A stretch of DNA of 28,394 bases from Rhizobium sp. Q54 (lineage in GTDB: Bacteria; Pseudomonadota; Alphaproteobacteria; Rhizobiales; Beijerinckiaceae), in the NCBI GenBank assembly GCA_945901195.1, contig CAMDKB010000005.1, positions 1 to 28,394 on the forward strand. The letters are read 5' to 3'. The notes beneath the pieces are model-generated. The model made no database searches. It was not told the origin of the DNA and saw only the letters and a list, made by a program, of their open reading frames with translations. A program made the position numbers and the translations under genes. Shown here in pieces: positions 7,742-16,068 of the stretch (the first letter of the stretch is position 1; every line of letters begins with the position of its first letter).

Positions 7742-8353
7742 TCAGCTTATTATGAGATGATGATTTCGCAAATGATGCAACAATGGAAATATGGGCAACC
7801 CCATGATTGTGTATTGGTCACCTTCGATCTTGTCGAACAATTGAATGCCAATTCCTTCGATATTGTAGCATCCCACGCTGGATAGAATGTCCGGCCCTGC
7901 CGCTTCCAGATAGTTTTCAAGAAATGCAGCTGAAAAATTGCGCTTCTTGAGGGTGGCGCTGATCACGGTGGAGAAAAGCAGAGTCCCGTCCTGAACCAAC
8001 GCCAGGGCAGAGTTCAATTGATGTGCTTGCCCTCTGAGCATCATCAACTGCTGGCGCGCGTCTACCAAGGACTCTGCCTTGTGGAATAATCGTGATGCAA
8101 GAGTCAGTGTCTGATCCGCACCCAGGATCAGCCTTCCGGGCTTTTGCGCAGATACGGACGCTGCTTTAGCGTGCGCCAGCATCAATGCGACCTTGGATCC
8201 ATCTTGATCGCCGGCCATGATCTCGAGTGCCCGCTCATCAATAGCGGCCGGACAGATTTCATGGGGTAGCCCTGCGGCGGTCAGAATACGACTGCGAACT
8301 TTGCTTCCGGAAACAAGCACAAGCGGGTTCTGACCCAACCAGAGGTGGGACAT
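7742..8353 (-). CDS. maf: Maf-family nucleotide pyrophosphatase
   Basis: Maf proteins hydrolyse non-canonical or modified nucleoside triphosphates to monophosphates. The 203-aa protein has the N-terminal motif LVLVSGSKVRSRIL (equivalent to the family S-x-S-x-x-R), the acidic IDERALE block and the ILGADQTL motif with the presumed catalytic Asp. TVISATLKKRNFS and VGCYNIEGIGIQLFDKIEGD follow at the C-terminal end, as in the Maf fold. Substrate class (dTTP/UTP or m7GTP type) cannot be assigned safely. The ATG at 8353 is preceded by GGGAGG. The gap to ppsR is 15 bases, so it belongs to the ppsR-maf-coaE-dnaQ operon. Confidence 0.88.
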   Translation of the reverse strand: MSHLWLGQNPLVLVSGSKVRSRILTAAGLPHEICPAAIDERALEIMAGDQDGSKVALMLAHAKAASVSAQKPGRLILGADQTLTLASRLFHKAESLVDARQQLMMLRGQAHQLNSALALVQDGTLLFSTVISATLKKRNFSAAFLENYLEAAGPDILSSVGCYNIEGIGIQLFDKIEGDQYTIMGLPIFPLLHHLRNHHLIIS

Positions 8354-8368
8354 TTTAGTGTCCTCCCA

Positions 8369-9202
8369 TCAGCTTTCAGTCGCAAGACGCAGTTTGTGTT
8401 CCTTGTAAAAGTCCATAATCGCAGCTGCTGTTTCTTCAATGGATCTGCGGGTGACGTCTATGATCGGCCAGCCATGGGCTACAAAAAGCTTTTTGGACTG
8501 GGCTATTTCCTCAGCCACAGACAGACGGTCGACATACGGAGTTTCCTGATCTGCATTCAGTGTCAACAAGCGGTTCTGACGAATTTGAACTATACGTTCC
8601 GGTGACGCGATCAAGCCTATGACCAGCGGCTTTTTCAGGCTTGTGACCAAAGAAGGTAGCGGGACACCAGGCACAAGCGGGATATTCGCTGTCTTGACGC
8701 CCCGGTTAGCCAGGTAAATGCTGGTTGGCGTCTTGGACGTGCGGCTGACACCGAGAAGCAATACATCCGCCTGCTCCAAATTTTCCGGCTGCTGCCCATC
8801 GTCATGCATCATCGTGAAGTTGAGTGCATCAATCCGTTTGAAGTACTCTGCGTTGAGCATGTGTTGGGCGCCCGGGCGGGAAGTAGAAACTGCCCCCAGG
8901 TAGGACTGAAAAAGACTGAGAACCGGCTGCAACACGGAAAGAGTGGGACTTCCCATTTCCGAGCAGGCAGCCTGAAGAACTTCAGATAATTCTTCGTCGA
9001 CAAGCGTGAATAGGACTATTCCCGGCGCTGATGAAATTTCTGCAATTGCCCGGTCGAGCTGCGCGCGGGAACGAATCAGTGGATATACATGTTCAATTGA
9101 CGCAGCGCTCTGGAAAAGTGCAGCGACGGCACGACTGACGGCGATCAGGGTCTCACCGGTCGCATCCGAGACAAGATGCAGATGGAAGTAGTTGCGATTC
9201 AC
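8369..9202 (-). CDS. ppsR: PEP synthase / pyruvate phosphate dikinase regulatory protein (DUF299)
   Basis: Bifunctional ADP-dependent kinase and phosphorylase that switches PEP synthase or pyruvate phosphate dikinase off and on. From the GTG at 9202 the protein is 277 aa and begins with the conserved NRNYFHLHLVSDATGETL. The P-loop-like LLGVSRTSKTPTSIYLANRG and the C-terminal DVTRRSIEETAAAI are hallmarks. GAGAG lies upstream of this GTG. An earlier GTG at 9235 would add 11 residues running into the DnaA-box-like sequence of the origin gap, so I reject it. The gene is first in the leftward operon and flanks the probable oriC, as in Caulobacter. Whether the partner here is PpsA or PpdK cannot be told. 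Confidence 0.93.
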   Translation of the reverse strand: MNRNYFHLHLVSDATGETLIAVSRAVAALFQSAASIEHVYPLIRSRAQLDRAIAEISSAPGIVLFTLVDEELSEVLQAACSEMGSPTLSVLQPVLSLFQSYLGAVSTSRPGAQHMLNAEYFKRIDALNFTMMHDDGQQPENLEQADVLLLGVSRTSKTPTSIYLANRGVKTANIPLVPGVPLPSLVTSLKKPLVIGLIASPERIVQIRQNRLLTLNADQETPYVDRLSVAEEIAQSKKLFVAHGWPIIDVTRRSIEETAAAIMDFYKEHKLRLATES

Positions 9203-9227
9203 TTGGTACTCTCTTGGATGCCTGCGG

Positions 9228-9236
9228 TTGTCCACA
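9228..9236 (+). promoter_or_regulatory. Best DnaA-box-like sequence in oriC
   Basis: TTGTCCACA differs from the consensus TTATCCACA at one base. It lies just upstream of ppsR, within the probable origin. The other candidates in the gap are weaker, with two mismatches. Binding is inferred, not shown. Confidence 0.5.
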
Positions 9237-9477
9237 GCCCCCGGGGATACGGGGATAACACTCGAAAACTCCGGAGCATCGCCAACTGAGGAGATATCCC
9301 TGCTGTCTTGTCAACAGACGCGCAACTTGCGTCATGGAGTATGAACTGCGGGGAAGAACAGAAATAAATACTTTTCCACGGCAAGTCACTCTCTACTATT
9401 TTAATAACTATCTGTTATTTATGGTCTTTTTATTCCATTCAGATGTGGAGTAATAATTGTCCCGAGATTTTGGATGT

Positions 9478-9555
9478 GAATCCAATGCGGATTTTTCAGG
9501 CTTTAATTCGATGTTTGATTCCCACAGCCTAAACCCTAAAATAGATTCTAGAATC
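9478..9555. promoter_or_regulatory. Cluster of four GANTC (CcrM-type) methylation sites upstream of hemE
   Basis: GANTC occurs at 9478, 9517, 9544 and 9551. The last two form the arms of a perfect 14-base palindrome, AGATTCTAGAATCT (9543-9556). The first lies in the hairpin TTGGAT-GTGA-ATCCAA (9470-9485). GANTC is the CcrM adenine methylation target in alphaproteobacteria, expected about once per 256 bases at random. Clustering at the origin/hemE promoter suggests control by methylation state, as at the Caulobacter origin. Confidence 0.55.
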
Positions 9556-9575
9556 TCTATTAGATAGGTTACCGA

Positions 9576-10625
9576 GTGACCCTTCCCCAGCCACAGCCAG
9601 TCAAACCCAAATTGATTTTAGAAGCATTGGCTGGAAAAGTGCTCCCACGCCCGCCAGTCTGGTTGATGAGGCAAGCAGGGCGTTATCTTCCTGAATATAG
9701 GGAGATCAGGGCTACCAGCGAAAGCTTCATCCATTTCTGTTTCACGCCTGCGCTGGCAAGCCGGGCAACGCTGCAACCAATCGAGAGGTTTGGTTTTGAT
9801 GCAGCCATCCTGTTCAGCGACATTCTGGTCATTCCTGAAGCTTTCGGCCAGAATGTCTCATTCGAGCAGGGCGAAGGCCCAAGATTGCAGCCCATTGAGG
9901 ATGCAGCCGGTTTGGCAAGGCTCCATGATCAAATTGACATGAAGCTATTGGAGCCGGTTTTTGAGACAATCGAGCGGGTCAAGGGAGCGCTCCCTTCCTC
10001 CGTCGCGCTGATTGGGTTCTGCGGCGCGCCCTGGACGGTGGCAAGCTATATGATCGCGGGCAAAGGAACACCCGATCAGGCCCCGGCGCGTTTGTTCGCC
10101 TACCGTCATCCTGAGCTGTTGGAAAAGCTGATCGCTAAACTGGTGACGGCTTCCATTGATTATCTGGTCCGCCAGATCGTTGCGGGTGTCGAGGTTGTAC
10201 AGATATTCGACAGCTGGGCAGGGGTCTTGCCTGGCCCAGCTTTTCGCAAATGGTCGCTGGAGCCGATTCTGCAGATCGCCCGTGGGGTGAAAGCGAAATG
10301 TCCCGAAGCGCGAATAATCGCTTTTCCACGAGGTGTTTCGACTCATCTCACGGAGTTTCTTGATTGCAACGAGATTGATGCATTGGGGCTGAACACGTCC
10401 GACAACACCCGATGGGTAGCTCAACGTGTTCAGAGCCGGAAGACTGTCCAAGGTAATCTGGACCCTCTTGTACTCCTGGCGGGTGGAAACAGTCTTGAAA
10501 CGGAGGTTCGGCGTATAATCTCTGAATTTTCGGGCGGTCCGCATATATTTAATCTGGGGCACGGAATCTTGCCGGCGACGCCGATCGAACATGTCGAGAA
10601 GATGCTCCGCGTGATCAGATCCTGA
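9576..10625 (+). CDS. hemE: Uroporphyrinogen decarboxylase
   Basis: Removes four carboxyl groups from uroporphyrinogen III to give coproporphyrinogen III in heme synthesis. The 349-aa protein has the signature PVWLMRQAGRYLPEYR (R32 and R36 bind substrate carboxylates), the catalytic Asp in AAILFSDILVIPEAFG (D82) and GFCGAPWTVASYM. It ends with FNLGHGILPATPIEHV, as usual. The start is the GTG at 9576 with only a weak ribosome binding site; no upstream in-frame alternative is better. It is the first rightward gene after the origin gap and is followed 17 bases later by hemJ. Confidence 0.95.
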   Translation: MTLPQPQPVKPKLILEALAGKVLPRPPVWLMRQAGRYLPEYREIRATSESFIHFCFTPALASRATLQPIERFGFDAAILFSDILVIPEAFGQNVSFEQGEGPRLQPIEDAAGLARLHDQIDMKLLEPVFETIERVKGALPSSVALIGFCGAPWTVASYMIAGKGTPDQAPARLFAYRHPELLEKLIAKLVTASIDYLVRQIVAGVEVVQIFDSWAGVLPGPAFRKWSLEPILQIARGVKAKCPEARIIAFPRGVSTHLTEFLDCNEIDALGLNTSDNTRWVAQRVQSRKTVQGNLDPLVLLAGGNSLETEVRRIISEFSGGPHIFNLGHGILPATPIEHVEKMLRVIRS

Positions 10626-10642
10626 AAGCGGAGTAGTCTTTG

Positions 10643-11065
10643 ATGATCCTTGGGATCAAGGCGTTACATATCATATCGGTCATTTCGTGGATGGCAGGAA
10701 TGCTCTACTTGCCGCGATTATTTGTCTATCATGCTGATGTTGAGCGTGGTTCTGCCAGCAGCGAAATGTTGAAGGTCATGGAGCGGCGCCTCCTGAAATT
10801 CATCATGACTCCGGCGCTGTGTCTTGTCTGGATATCAGGTCTCTGGATGGGGTATGCCGGTGAGTTCTGGCATGAGGGATGGTTTCTATTGAAGTTTGCA
10901 CTTGTGATCGCAATGAGCGGTATTCATGGCTTCTTGTCTTCGGAACGCCGGACATTGGAAGCTGATAAATCGCAGCGCAGCCAGAAATTTTTTCGAATAT
11001 TGAATGAAGTGCCGACGTTGCTCATGATTGGAATCGTGTTGCTCGTTATCGTTAAACCATTTTAG
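10643..11065 (+). CDS. hemJ: Protoporphyrinogen IX oxidase HemJ (membrane protein)
   Basis: Integral membrane enzyme oxidising protoporphyrinogen IX to protoporphyrin IX, the oxygen-independent type common in alphaproteobacteria and cyanobacteria. The 140-aa protein begins MILGIKALHIISVISWMAGM, which carries the conserved His, and continues LPRLFVYHAD with conserved Arg and His. Four hydrophobic segments are visible (about 3-22, 52-70, 78-96 and 121-138). The ATG at 10643 has GGAG nine bases upstream; a TTG directly before it would add one Met. It is cotranscribed with hemE, joining two steps of heme synthesis. Confidence 0.88.
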   Translation: MILGIKALHIISVISWMAGMLYLPRLFVYHADVERGSASSEMLKVMERRLLKFIMTPALCLVWISGLWMGYAGEFWHEGWFLLKFALVIAMSGIHGFLSSERRTLEADKSQRSQKFFRILNEVPTLLMIGIVLLVIVKPF

Positions 11066-11268
11066 CGCTGGCATGTGTCAAGTGGGACATCCTACTTGCG
11101 TTGAAGTGTGTTTCATCATATTCCTATATTTCCTCCCTGATTTGCTGACGGCCCGGCTTCCTGAGATTTTCTGGTGTCGGCGGGACTGCAATAAAGCTCC
11201 CAGCGCCAGCCAATTCCCATTCCTAAAACCGGGCCTTTGTCCGGTTCGTCCGATCAAGGAATATCCCC
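11066..11268 (+). promoter_or_regulatory. Leader region of rho with a small hairpin
   Basis: This 203-base gap holds no credible gene. Near its end AACCGG (11227-11232) pairs with CCGGTT (11241-11246) around an eight-base loop, 22 bases before the rho start codon. rho is autoregulated by attenuation in its leader in E. coli, so a similar role is possible but only inferred. There is no T-run after the hairpin, so it is not a standard terminator. Confidence 0.3.
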
Positions 11269-12537
11269 ATGCGGGAAATCAAGCTGCAAGAGCTTAAGAG
11301 CAAATCGCCGACTGAATTGTTGGCGTTTGCCGAAGAGCATGAGGTCGAAAATGCTTCGATCATGCGTAAACAGGAATTGATGTTCGCCATTTTGAAGCAA
11401 TTGGCGAGCCGAGATATCGAAATTGTCGGGGAGGGCGTAGTCGAGGTCCTACAGGACGGATTTGGGTTCCTGCGCTCATCAGACGCTAATTATCTGGCAG
11501 GGCCTGACGATATCTACGTATCGCCCTCGCAAATTAGGCGATTCGGGTTGCGTACCGGTGACACGGTTGAAGGCTTGATCCGAAGCCCCAAAGAGGGCGA
11601 ACGGTATTTTGCCCTGGTGAAGGTCAATACGATTAATTTCGAGGATCCGGAAAAGGTCCGGCACAAGGTCCATTTTGACAACCTGACGCCGCTGTATCCC
11701 GATGAACGTCTCCGGCTGGAAGTGGATGATCCGACCAGGAAGGATGTTTCCTCGCGCGTCATCGACATTGTTTCGCCTATCGGCAAAGGCCAGCGCGCTC
11801 TGATTGTTGCTCCGCCTCGTACCGGCAAAACCGTTCTGTTGCAAAATATTGCCCAGTCGGTGACCGCGAACCATCCCGAATGTTATTTGATTGTTCTGCT
11901 GATTGACGAAAGACCTGAAGAAGTCACCGACATGCAACGTTCTGTCCGGGGCGAAGTGGTCTCCTCAACCTTCGACGAGCCTGCGGTTCGGCACGTTCAG
12001 GTTGCCGAAATGGTCATCGAAAAAGCCAAGCGTCTGGTTGAACATGGCCGCGATGTTGTCATCCTTCTGGATTCGATCACACGTCTGGGCCGCGCGTATA
12101 ATACGGTTGTTCCCTCCTCGGGTAAGGTGCTCACCGGTGGTGTCGACGCCAATGCGCTCCAGCGGCCGAAGCGGTTCTTCGGCGCAGCCAGAAATATCGA
12201 GGAAGGTGGTTCTCTGACGATCATCGCCACAGCCTTGATCGACACTGGTTCGCGAATGGACGAAGTGATCTTTGAAGAATTCAAGGGCACAGGAAACTCG
12301 GAAATTATTCTCGATCGCAAGGTCGCGGACAAGCGCGTGTTCCCGTCCATCGATATCACCCGGTCCGGGACGAGAAAGGAAGAATTACTCGTTGCGCCGG
12401 ATATCCTCAAGAAGATGTATGTCTTGCGACGTATCCTCAATCCCATGGGCACGGTGGATGCAATTGAGTTCCTGCTAGGTAAATTACGTGAAACACCCAA
12501 GGGAAATTCAAGCTTCTTTGAATCGATGAATACCTGA
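11269..12537 (+). CDS. rho: Transcription termination factor Rho
   Basis: Hexameric RNA-dependent helicase that ends transcription at Rho-dependent sites. The 422-aa length is close to the usual 419. The order is: N-terminal Rho_N helix bundle (MREIKLQELKSKSPTELLAF), cold-shock-like RNA-binding fold with GVVEVLQDGFGFLRS (about 56-70), Walker A APPRTGKT (181-188), Walker B region LIVLLIDERPEEVTDM, and the Q-loop and arginine finger region with LDSITRLGRAYN and GAARNIEEGGSLTI. The ATG at 11269 has AAGGA eight bases upstream. It probably has its own promoter in the 203-base leader and is convergent with the YyaL-like gene. Confidence 0.97.
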   Translation: MREIKLQELKSKSPTELLAFAEEHEVENASIMRKQELMFAILKQLASRDIEIVGEGVVEVLQDGFGFLRSSDANYLAGPDDIYVSPSQIRRFGLRTGDTVEGLIRSPKEGERYFALVKVNTINFEDPEKVRHKVHFDNLTPLYPDERLRLEVDDPTRKDVSSRVIDIVSPIGKGQRALIVAPPRTGKTVLLQNIAQSVTANHPECYLIVLLIDERPEEVTDMQRSVRGEVVSSTFDEPAVRHVQVAEMVIEKAKRLVEHGRDVVILLDSITRLGRAYNTVVPSSGKVLTGGVDANALQRPKRFFGAARNIEEGGSLTIIATALIDTGSRMDEVIFEEFKGTGNSEIILDRKVADKRVFPSIDITRSGTRKEELLVAPDILKKMYVLRRILNPMGTVDAIEFLLGKLRETPKGNSSFFESMNT

Positions 12538-12594
12538 TGGTGAAGTGACACGATTCGGAGCCGTTTTTTACGCGACTGCCGTTCAAGAAGACCA

Positions 12595-12626
12595 GTGCGT
12601 CATGATTCCCTGAGATCACGATGCAC
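12595..12626. terminator. Imperfect hairpin between convergent rho and yyaL-like genes
   Basis: GTGCGTCATGAT (12595-12606) pairs with ATCACGATGCAC (12615-12626), leaving an eight-base loop and two G-U or A-C type mismatches. It is followed by TATTTC on the plus strand, so the T-run is poor. It lies in a 93-base gap between genes that point at each other, where a bidirectional terminator is expected. Confidence 0.4.
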
Positions 12627-12630
12627 TATT

Positions 12631-14676
12631 TCACTTTGACAGAGCATCTCGTAGGGTATGAGTTTCTGTTACCGGCAACGAACAGACCTCGCCCTTGCAT
12701 ATAAAGACTGACGCTTTTTGTTCGGTCATTCTGGCGTTGAAACGCTGCGATTGATTTATCGTTGTTTCGTCGAGTTCGATAATGAATCGGCTCAGTAATG
12801 GTTCCTGTCTGAGAAGCGAAAGAAACTCTGTTCGTCCGACACCCAGGACCAACGCCTCAAATGAATTCAATCTGGAATCCATGGCATTCAGAAATGAGGC
12901 GTGCCCAAAGGGGTTCTTGAGCGCGAATGTATTTATTGAGCTGACCATAAGGTTGCACTGATCGGTATAAAATGGATCGCCAGTAACCGAAGCCAATATT
13001 TGGAGCGTTTGTAGAAACACGCCATTTGGATTTGGTGTCGCATCATCCTGTGTCGTGTATGTCCGGTAAATGATGTCGGCAGCATCTTTCGAGGGCAGGG
13101 ATAGCAGACCACTCTTGGGGTCGGCATGGAATTCTATCAAGGCACGAGCGAGGCAGATTGCGATTTCCAGATAGGGCTTCCCGGGAGATTCGGGTATAGG
13201 GGCGCCATTTTCGTTCAGCATCAGGGCAGCGCGTATCATATATGCATAATCAGACGACATGCCGGGCCATACGAGCCTACCTTCGCGGCGGGAATGGCCA
13301 ATTCTCAGGGACAATCCGGTTACGCGAGTCATTGAATCGATAACGGAATGAAAGCTGGCTGTCGCAAAGTCCATCCATTCGGGTTCATTGAAGACCGTCG
13401 ATGCCCGGGCCAGCGCGGCAATCATAAGGCCATTCCAGTCAGCAAGGATCTTATCATCGCGTAACGGTGGGACACGATGGTTTCGGCTTTGCAGCAATTC
13501 CTGTCTCATCGAAGTCAACCGGGCTTCAACGGCCGCATCTGCTGGAATGCCCTGCAGCCTGTTTAATACGTTGGTGCGGGCGCCCGTGTGGAGCTCCTGC
13601 CAATTGCCATCGGCCTGAACATCGTAATAGCGATTAAACAGCAGCGCGTCTGATGGTGAGATTACAGCGGCTATTTCTTGCTGGGTCCAGCAATAATATT
13701 TGCCTTCAACACCTTCACTATCCGCGTCCTGGCTGGCTGAGAATGCGCCACAAGGCTCGATCATTTCACGCTTCAGCCAGACAACAATAGATTCGGCAGC
13801 GGAGCGATAAACCGGATTGCGGTCGATTTGCCAGGCCGTTGCATATACCTCCAGCAGTTGGGCATTGTCATAAAGCATTTTTTCAAAATGCGGCACATGC
13901 CATCTCTCATCTACAGAGTAGCGGGAAAAGCCACCACCGACGTGATCGTGTATTCCGCCTTCGTAAAGTTTTGTCAGGGTCAGGAGTACTGGCGCGAGAA
14001 ATGTCTTGTCGTTGGTCCGCTTGGCTGCGCGAAGAAAGAACTCCAGTATCTGCGTATTGGGAAATTTGGGCGCGCCTTGCATGCCCCCATTGGTCATGTC
14101 CATATGGGGATAAAGACGTTTGGCAAATTCATCGAGTATAGAATTTGCTATCGTGGCTCCGCCTTCCATTTTTTCGCGTTCTGTGAGGGCCTTCTTCAGA
14201 GCGTTCGTGTTGCTGGATATCCTGTCGGGCGATTCACGGAAGACACGTGCGACTTCTTGCAAGAGCTGTTTGAAAGATGGACGCCCGTGGGAAGCTTCTT
14301 TTGGGAAATATGTACCACCCCAAAATGGCTCGCCAACGGGTGTAACAAACATGGTGAGGGGCCAGCCACCGGGTTGGCCTAAAGCGTGTAATGCGCCCAT
14401 ATAAATTTGATCGATATCAGGGCGTTCCTCGCGGTCGACCTTTATGTTTACGAACAACTCATTCATCAGCGCCGCTGTCGATTCGTCCTCAAAGCTTTCA
14501 TGGGCCATGACGTGGCACCAGTGGCACGCGGCGTAGCCAATGGAGAGGAGCACAGGTTTGCCCGCTGTTTCAGCTTCAGCGAGAGCGCGGGGGGACCATT
14601 CGCGCCAATGGACCGGGTTGTCCTTGTGCTGCAGGAGATATGGACTCGCGGCTGAAGTGAGTTCGTTTACTGACAC
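12631..14676 (-). CDS. YyaL-like thioredoxin-domain protein (DUF255, spermatogenesis-associated protein 20 family)
   Basis: Large cytoplasmic protein of 681 aa, the full family length. The N-terminal DUF255 thioredoxin-like domain begins NELTSAASPYLLQHKDNPVH and carries the redox-type motif CHWCH (C51, C54), followed by DREERPDIDQIYM and GGWPLTMFVTP. The C-terminal two thirds resemble an alpha/alpha-barrel of the AGE/cellobiose epimerase type (HVGGGFSRYSVDERWHVPHFE, EGVEGKYYCWT, LADWNGLMIAALA). Its biochemical role is not established. The start is GTG at 14676 with AGGAAA upstream; it is divergent from mnmE. It interrupts the otherwise rightward rho to parB run. Confidence 0.88.
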   Translation of the reverse strand: MSVNELTSAASPYLLQHKDNPVHWREWSPRALAEAETAGKPVLLSIGYAACHWCHVMAHESFEDESTAALMNELFVNIKVDREERPDIDQIYMGALHALGQPGGWPLTMFVTPVGEPFWGGTYFPKEASHGRPSFKQLLQEVARVFRESPDRISSNTNALKKALTEREKMEGGATIANSILDEFAKRLYPHMDMTNGGMQGAPKFPNTQILEFFLRAAKRTNDKTFLAPVLLTLTKLYEGGIHDHVGGGFSRYSVDERWHVPHFEKMLYDNAQLLEVYATAWQIDRNPVYRSAAESIVVWLKREMIEPCGAFSASQDADSEGVEGKYYCWTQQEIAAVISPSDALLFNRYYDVQADGNWQELHTGARTNVLNRLQGIPADAAVEARLTSMRQELLQSRNHRVPPLRDDKILADWNGLMIAALARASTVFNEPEWMDFATASFHSVIDSMTRVTGLSLRIGHSRREGRLVWPGMSSDYAYMIRAALMLNENGAPIPESPGKPYLEIAICLARALIEFHADPKSGLLSLPSKDAADIIYRTYTTQDDATPNPNGVFLQTLQILASVTGDPFYTDQCNLMVSSINTFALKNPFGHASFLNAMDSRLNSFEALVLGVGRTEFLSLLRQEPLLSRFIIELDETTINQSQRFNARMTEQKASVFICKGEVCSLPVTETHTLRDALSK

Positions 14677-14745
14677 GTGGCGTTTCCTTTTAGGCTCACT
14701 CGTGTTGTTGTTCCATGTTTGAACGTTCCAGTCTATGAGACCGGA

Positions 14746-16068
14746 ATGGACGCAACAATCTACGCTTTTGCAACGCCGGAAGGGCGCTCAGCGCTGGCAG
14801 TTTTGCGCGCATCAGGGCCGAAGTGTGGCGAGATCATTCAAAGGATGGCTGGTCGGCACTTGGTCGCCAGACAGGCAACGCTTGCGAAGTTACGCCATCC
14901 CGTTTCAGGTGAAGTGCTCGATCAGGCAATTGCTCTTTGGCATCCGGGGCCTGCGAGCTTCACCGGGGAGGATTGTCTCGAATTTCATATTCATGGCAGC
15001 CGGGCGGTGAAAAAGGCGCTTTTGATCGCGTTGTCGACGATTGAGGGCTGCCGGCTTGCCGAACCCGGTGAGTTTACTCGACGGGCGTTCCTGAACGGTA
15101 AGACAGATCTTTCCCGGTTGGAGGGTGTGGCGGATCTTCTTGAGGCCGAGACTGAATCGCAGCGTCGACAAGCGGTCGCACAATTGGATGGCAGAGCTTC
15201 CGATCAATGCAATCTGTGGCGCATTCTGCTCCTGGATATCATGGCTTTGCTGGAGGCGAGCGTTGACTTTTCTGATGAGGGGGATGCTCCACGGGAAGTG
15301 TTCGAGGAAGCCATGCAGCGGATTCATGTGCTGCGCTCGCAAATCCACGGACATCTGGGCTGCGTTGGCGCAGGTGAGGTTGTGCGGGATGGGTTTAAAG
15401 TTGTAATTGCGGGGCCGCCGAATGCGGGAAAGTCCACGCTGCTCAATTTATTAGCGAGGCGCGACGTTGCTATCGTGACGGACGTCGCCGGTACGACGCG
15501 TGATGTGATTGAGGTGCCTGTTGATTTGGGCGGGTTTCTCGTGAAATTTTTTGACACTGCGGGTATTCGGAGGACCGAAGATCGAGTTGAACGCATTGGA
15601 GTTGAGAAAGCAGTGTCAGTGGGACGGGAGGCGGATCTGGTATTATGGTTGACTGCATTGGGACCCGCGGAGGTTGACAATCCAGGACATTTCGAAGGAT
15701 CTCCGGTTTTAATGGTATATACCAAGTCAGATTTGTGCAAAGAGTTTGTAATACGCAATTCTGATGTTATTATTTCGGCGGTCACCGGTAGCGGAATAGA
15801 TTCGTTGTTTGCGAAGATACTTGAGGCAGGTCGTGGTGCATGGGATCGGTCTTATTCCATCGTCTTTGTGAATGAGCGGCAACGTGCTTGCCTTGAGGAG
15901 TGTCTACGCATACTCGATATTTTGATTGAATCCGCGTCAGCAAGTTTTCCTGAACTTACGTTGGAATGGTTACGAGCAGCAGCTCAGCAATTGGGACGTA
16001 TCACGGGTCGAATCGGAACCGAAGATGTTTTGGGTGCGATTTTTTCTAGATTTTGCATGGGAAAGTAG
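14746..16068 (+). CDS. mnmE: tRNA modification GTPase MnmE
   Basis: With MnmG it makes the 5-carboxymethylaminomethyl group on wobble uridine 34 of certain tRNAs. From the ATG at 14746 (440 aa) it begins MDATIYAFATPEGRSALAVL, the formyl-tetrahydrofolate-binding domain. The inserted G domain has G1 GPPNAGKST (223-231), GTTRD, G3 DTAG (270-273) and G4 as TKSD. It ends in FCMGK, with the essential C-terminal Cys. A GTG at 14677 would add 23 residues without family match. The stop TAG at 16066-16068 lies inside the parS palindrome; mnmG follows after 48 bases. Confidence 0.95.
   Translation: MDATIYAFATPEGRSALAVLRASGPKCGEIIQRMAGRHLVARQATLAKLRHPVSGEVLDQAIALWHPGPASFTGEDCLEFHIHGSRAVKKALLIALSTIEGCRLAEPGEFTRRAFLNGKTDLSRLEGVADLLEAETESQRRQAVAQLDGRASDQCNLWRILLLDIMALLEASVDFSDEGDAPREVFEEAMQRIHVLRSQIHGHLGCVGAGEVVRDGFKVVIAGPPNAGKSTLLNLLARRDVAIVTDVAGTTRDVIEVPVDLGGFLVKFFDTAGIRRTEDRVERIGVEKAVSVGREADLVLWLTALGPAEVDNPGHFEGSPVLMVYTKSDLCKEFVIRNSDVIISAVTGSGIDSLFAKILEAGRGAWDRSYSIVFVNERQRACLEECLRILDILIESASASFPELTLEWLRAAAQQLGRITGRIGTEDVLGAIFSRFCMGK

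Larger units (their letters stand above)
9203..9575. other. oriC: Probable chromosomal replication origin (oriC)
   Basis: This 373-base gap between divergent ppsR and hemE has no credible gene. In Caulobacter and Rickettsia the mapped or predicted origin lies beside hemE in the same context. Visible here are TTGTCCACA at 9228-9236 (one mismatch to the DnaA box), TTGTCAACA at 9308-9316, TTTTCCACG at 9372-9380 and, reversed, TACTCCACA at 9452-9444 (two mismatches each). There is also a tandem GGGGATAC/GGGGATAA at 9243-9258 and an AT-rich tract around 9396-9440 that could be the unwinding element. Four GANTC sites lie at 9478-9555. Genes diverge from it on both sides and parS sites lie 6-9 kb away. 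No perfect DnaA box is present. Confidence 0.75.

Noticed and set aside
9203..9389. Leftward open frames and the longer ppsR start (GTG 9235) in the origin gap
   Set aside because: They have no family resemblance, no good ribosome binding site, and run through the DnaA-box-like sequence.
9405..9520. CtrA boxes (TTAA-N7-TTAA) in the origin gap
   Set aside because: TTAA half-sites occur, but no pair at the correct spacing; the best (TTAA-N7-TTTG near 9504) has two mismatches in the second half.
12480..12500. ACGTGAAACA near the end of rho as a third parS
   Set aside because: Only the right half matches. The left half (TAAATT in place of TGTTTC) has at least three mismatches.
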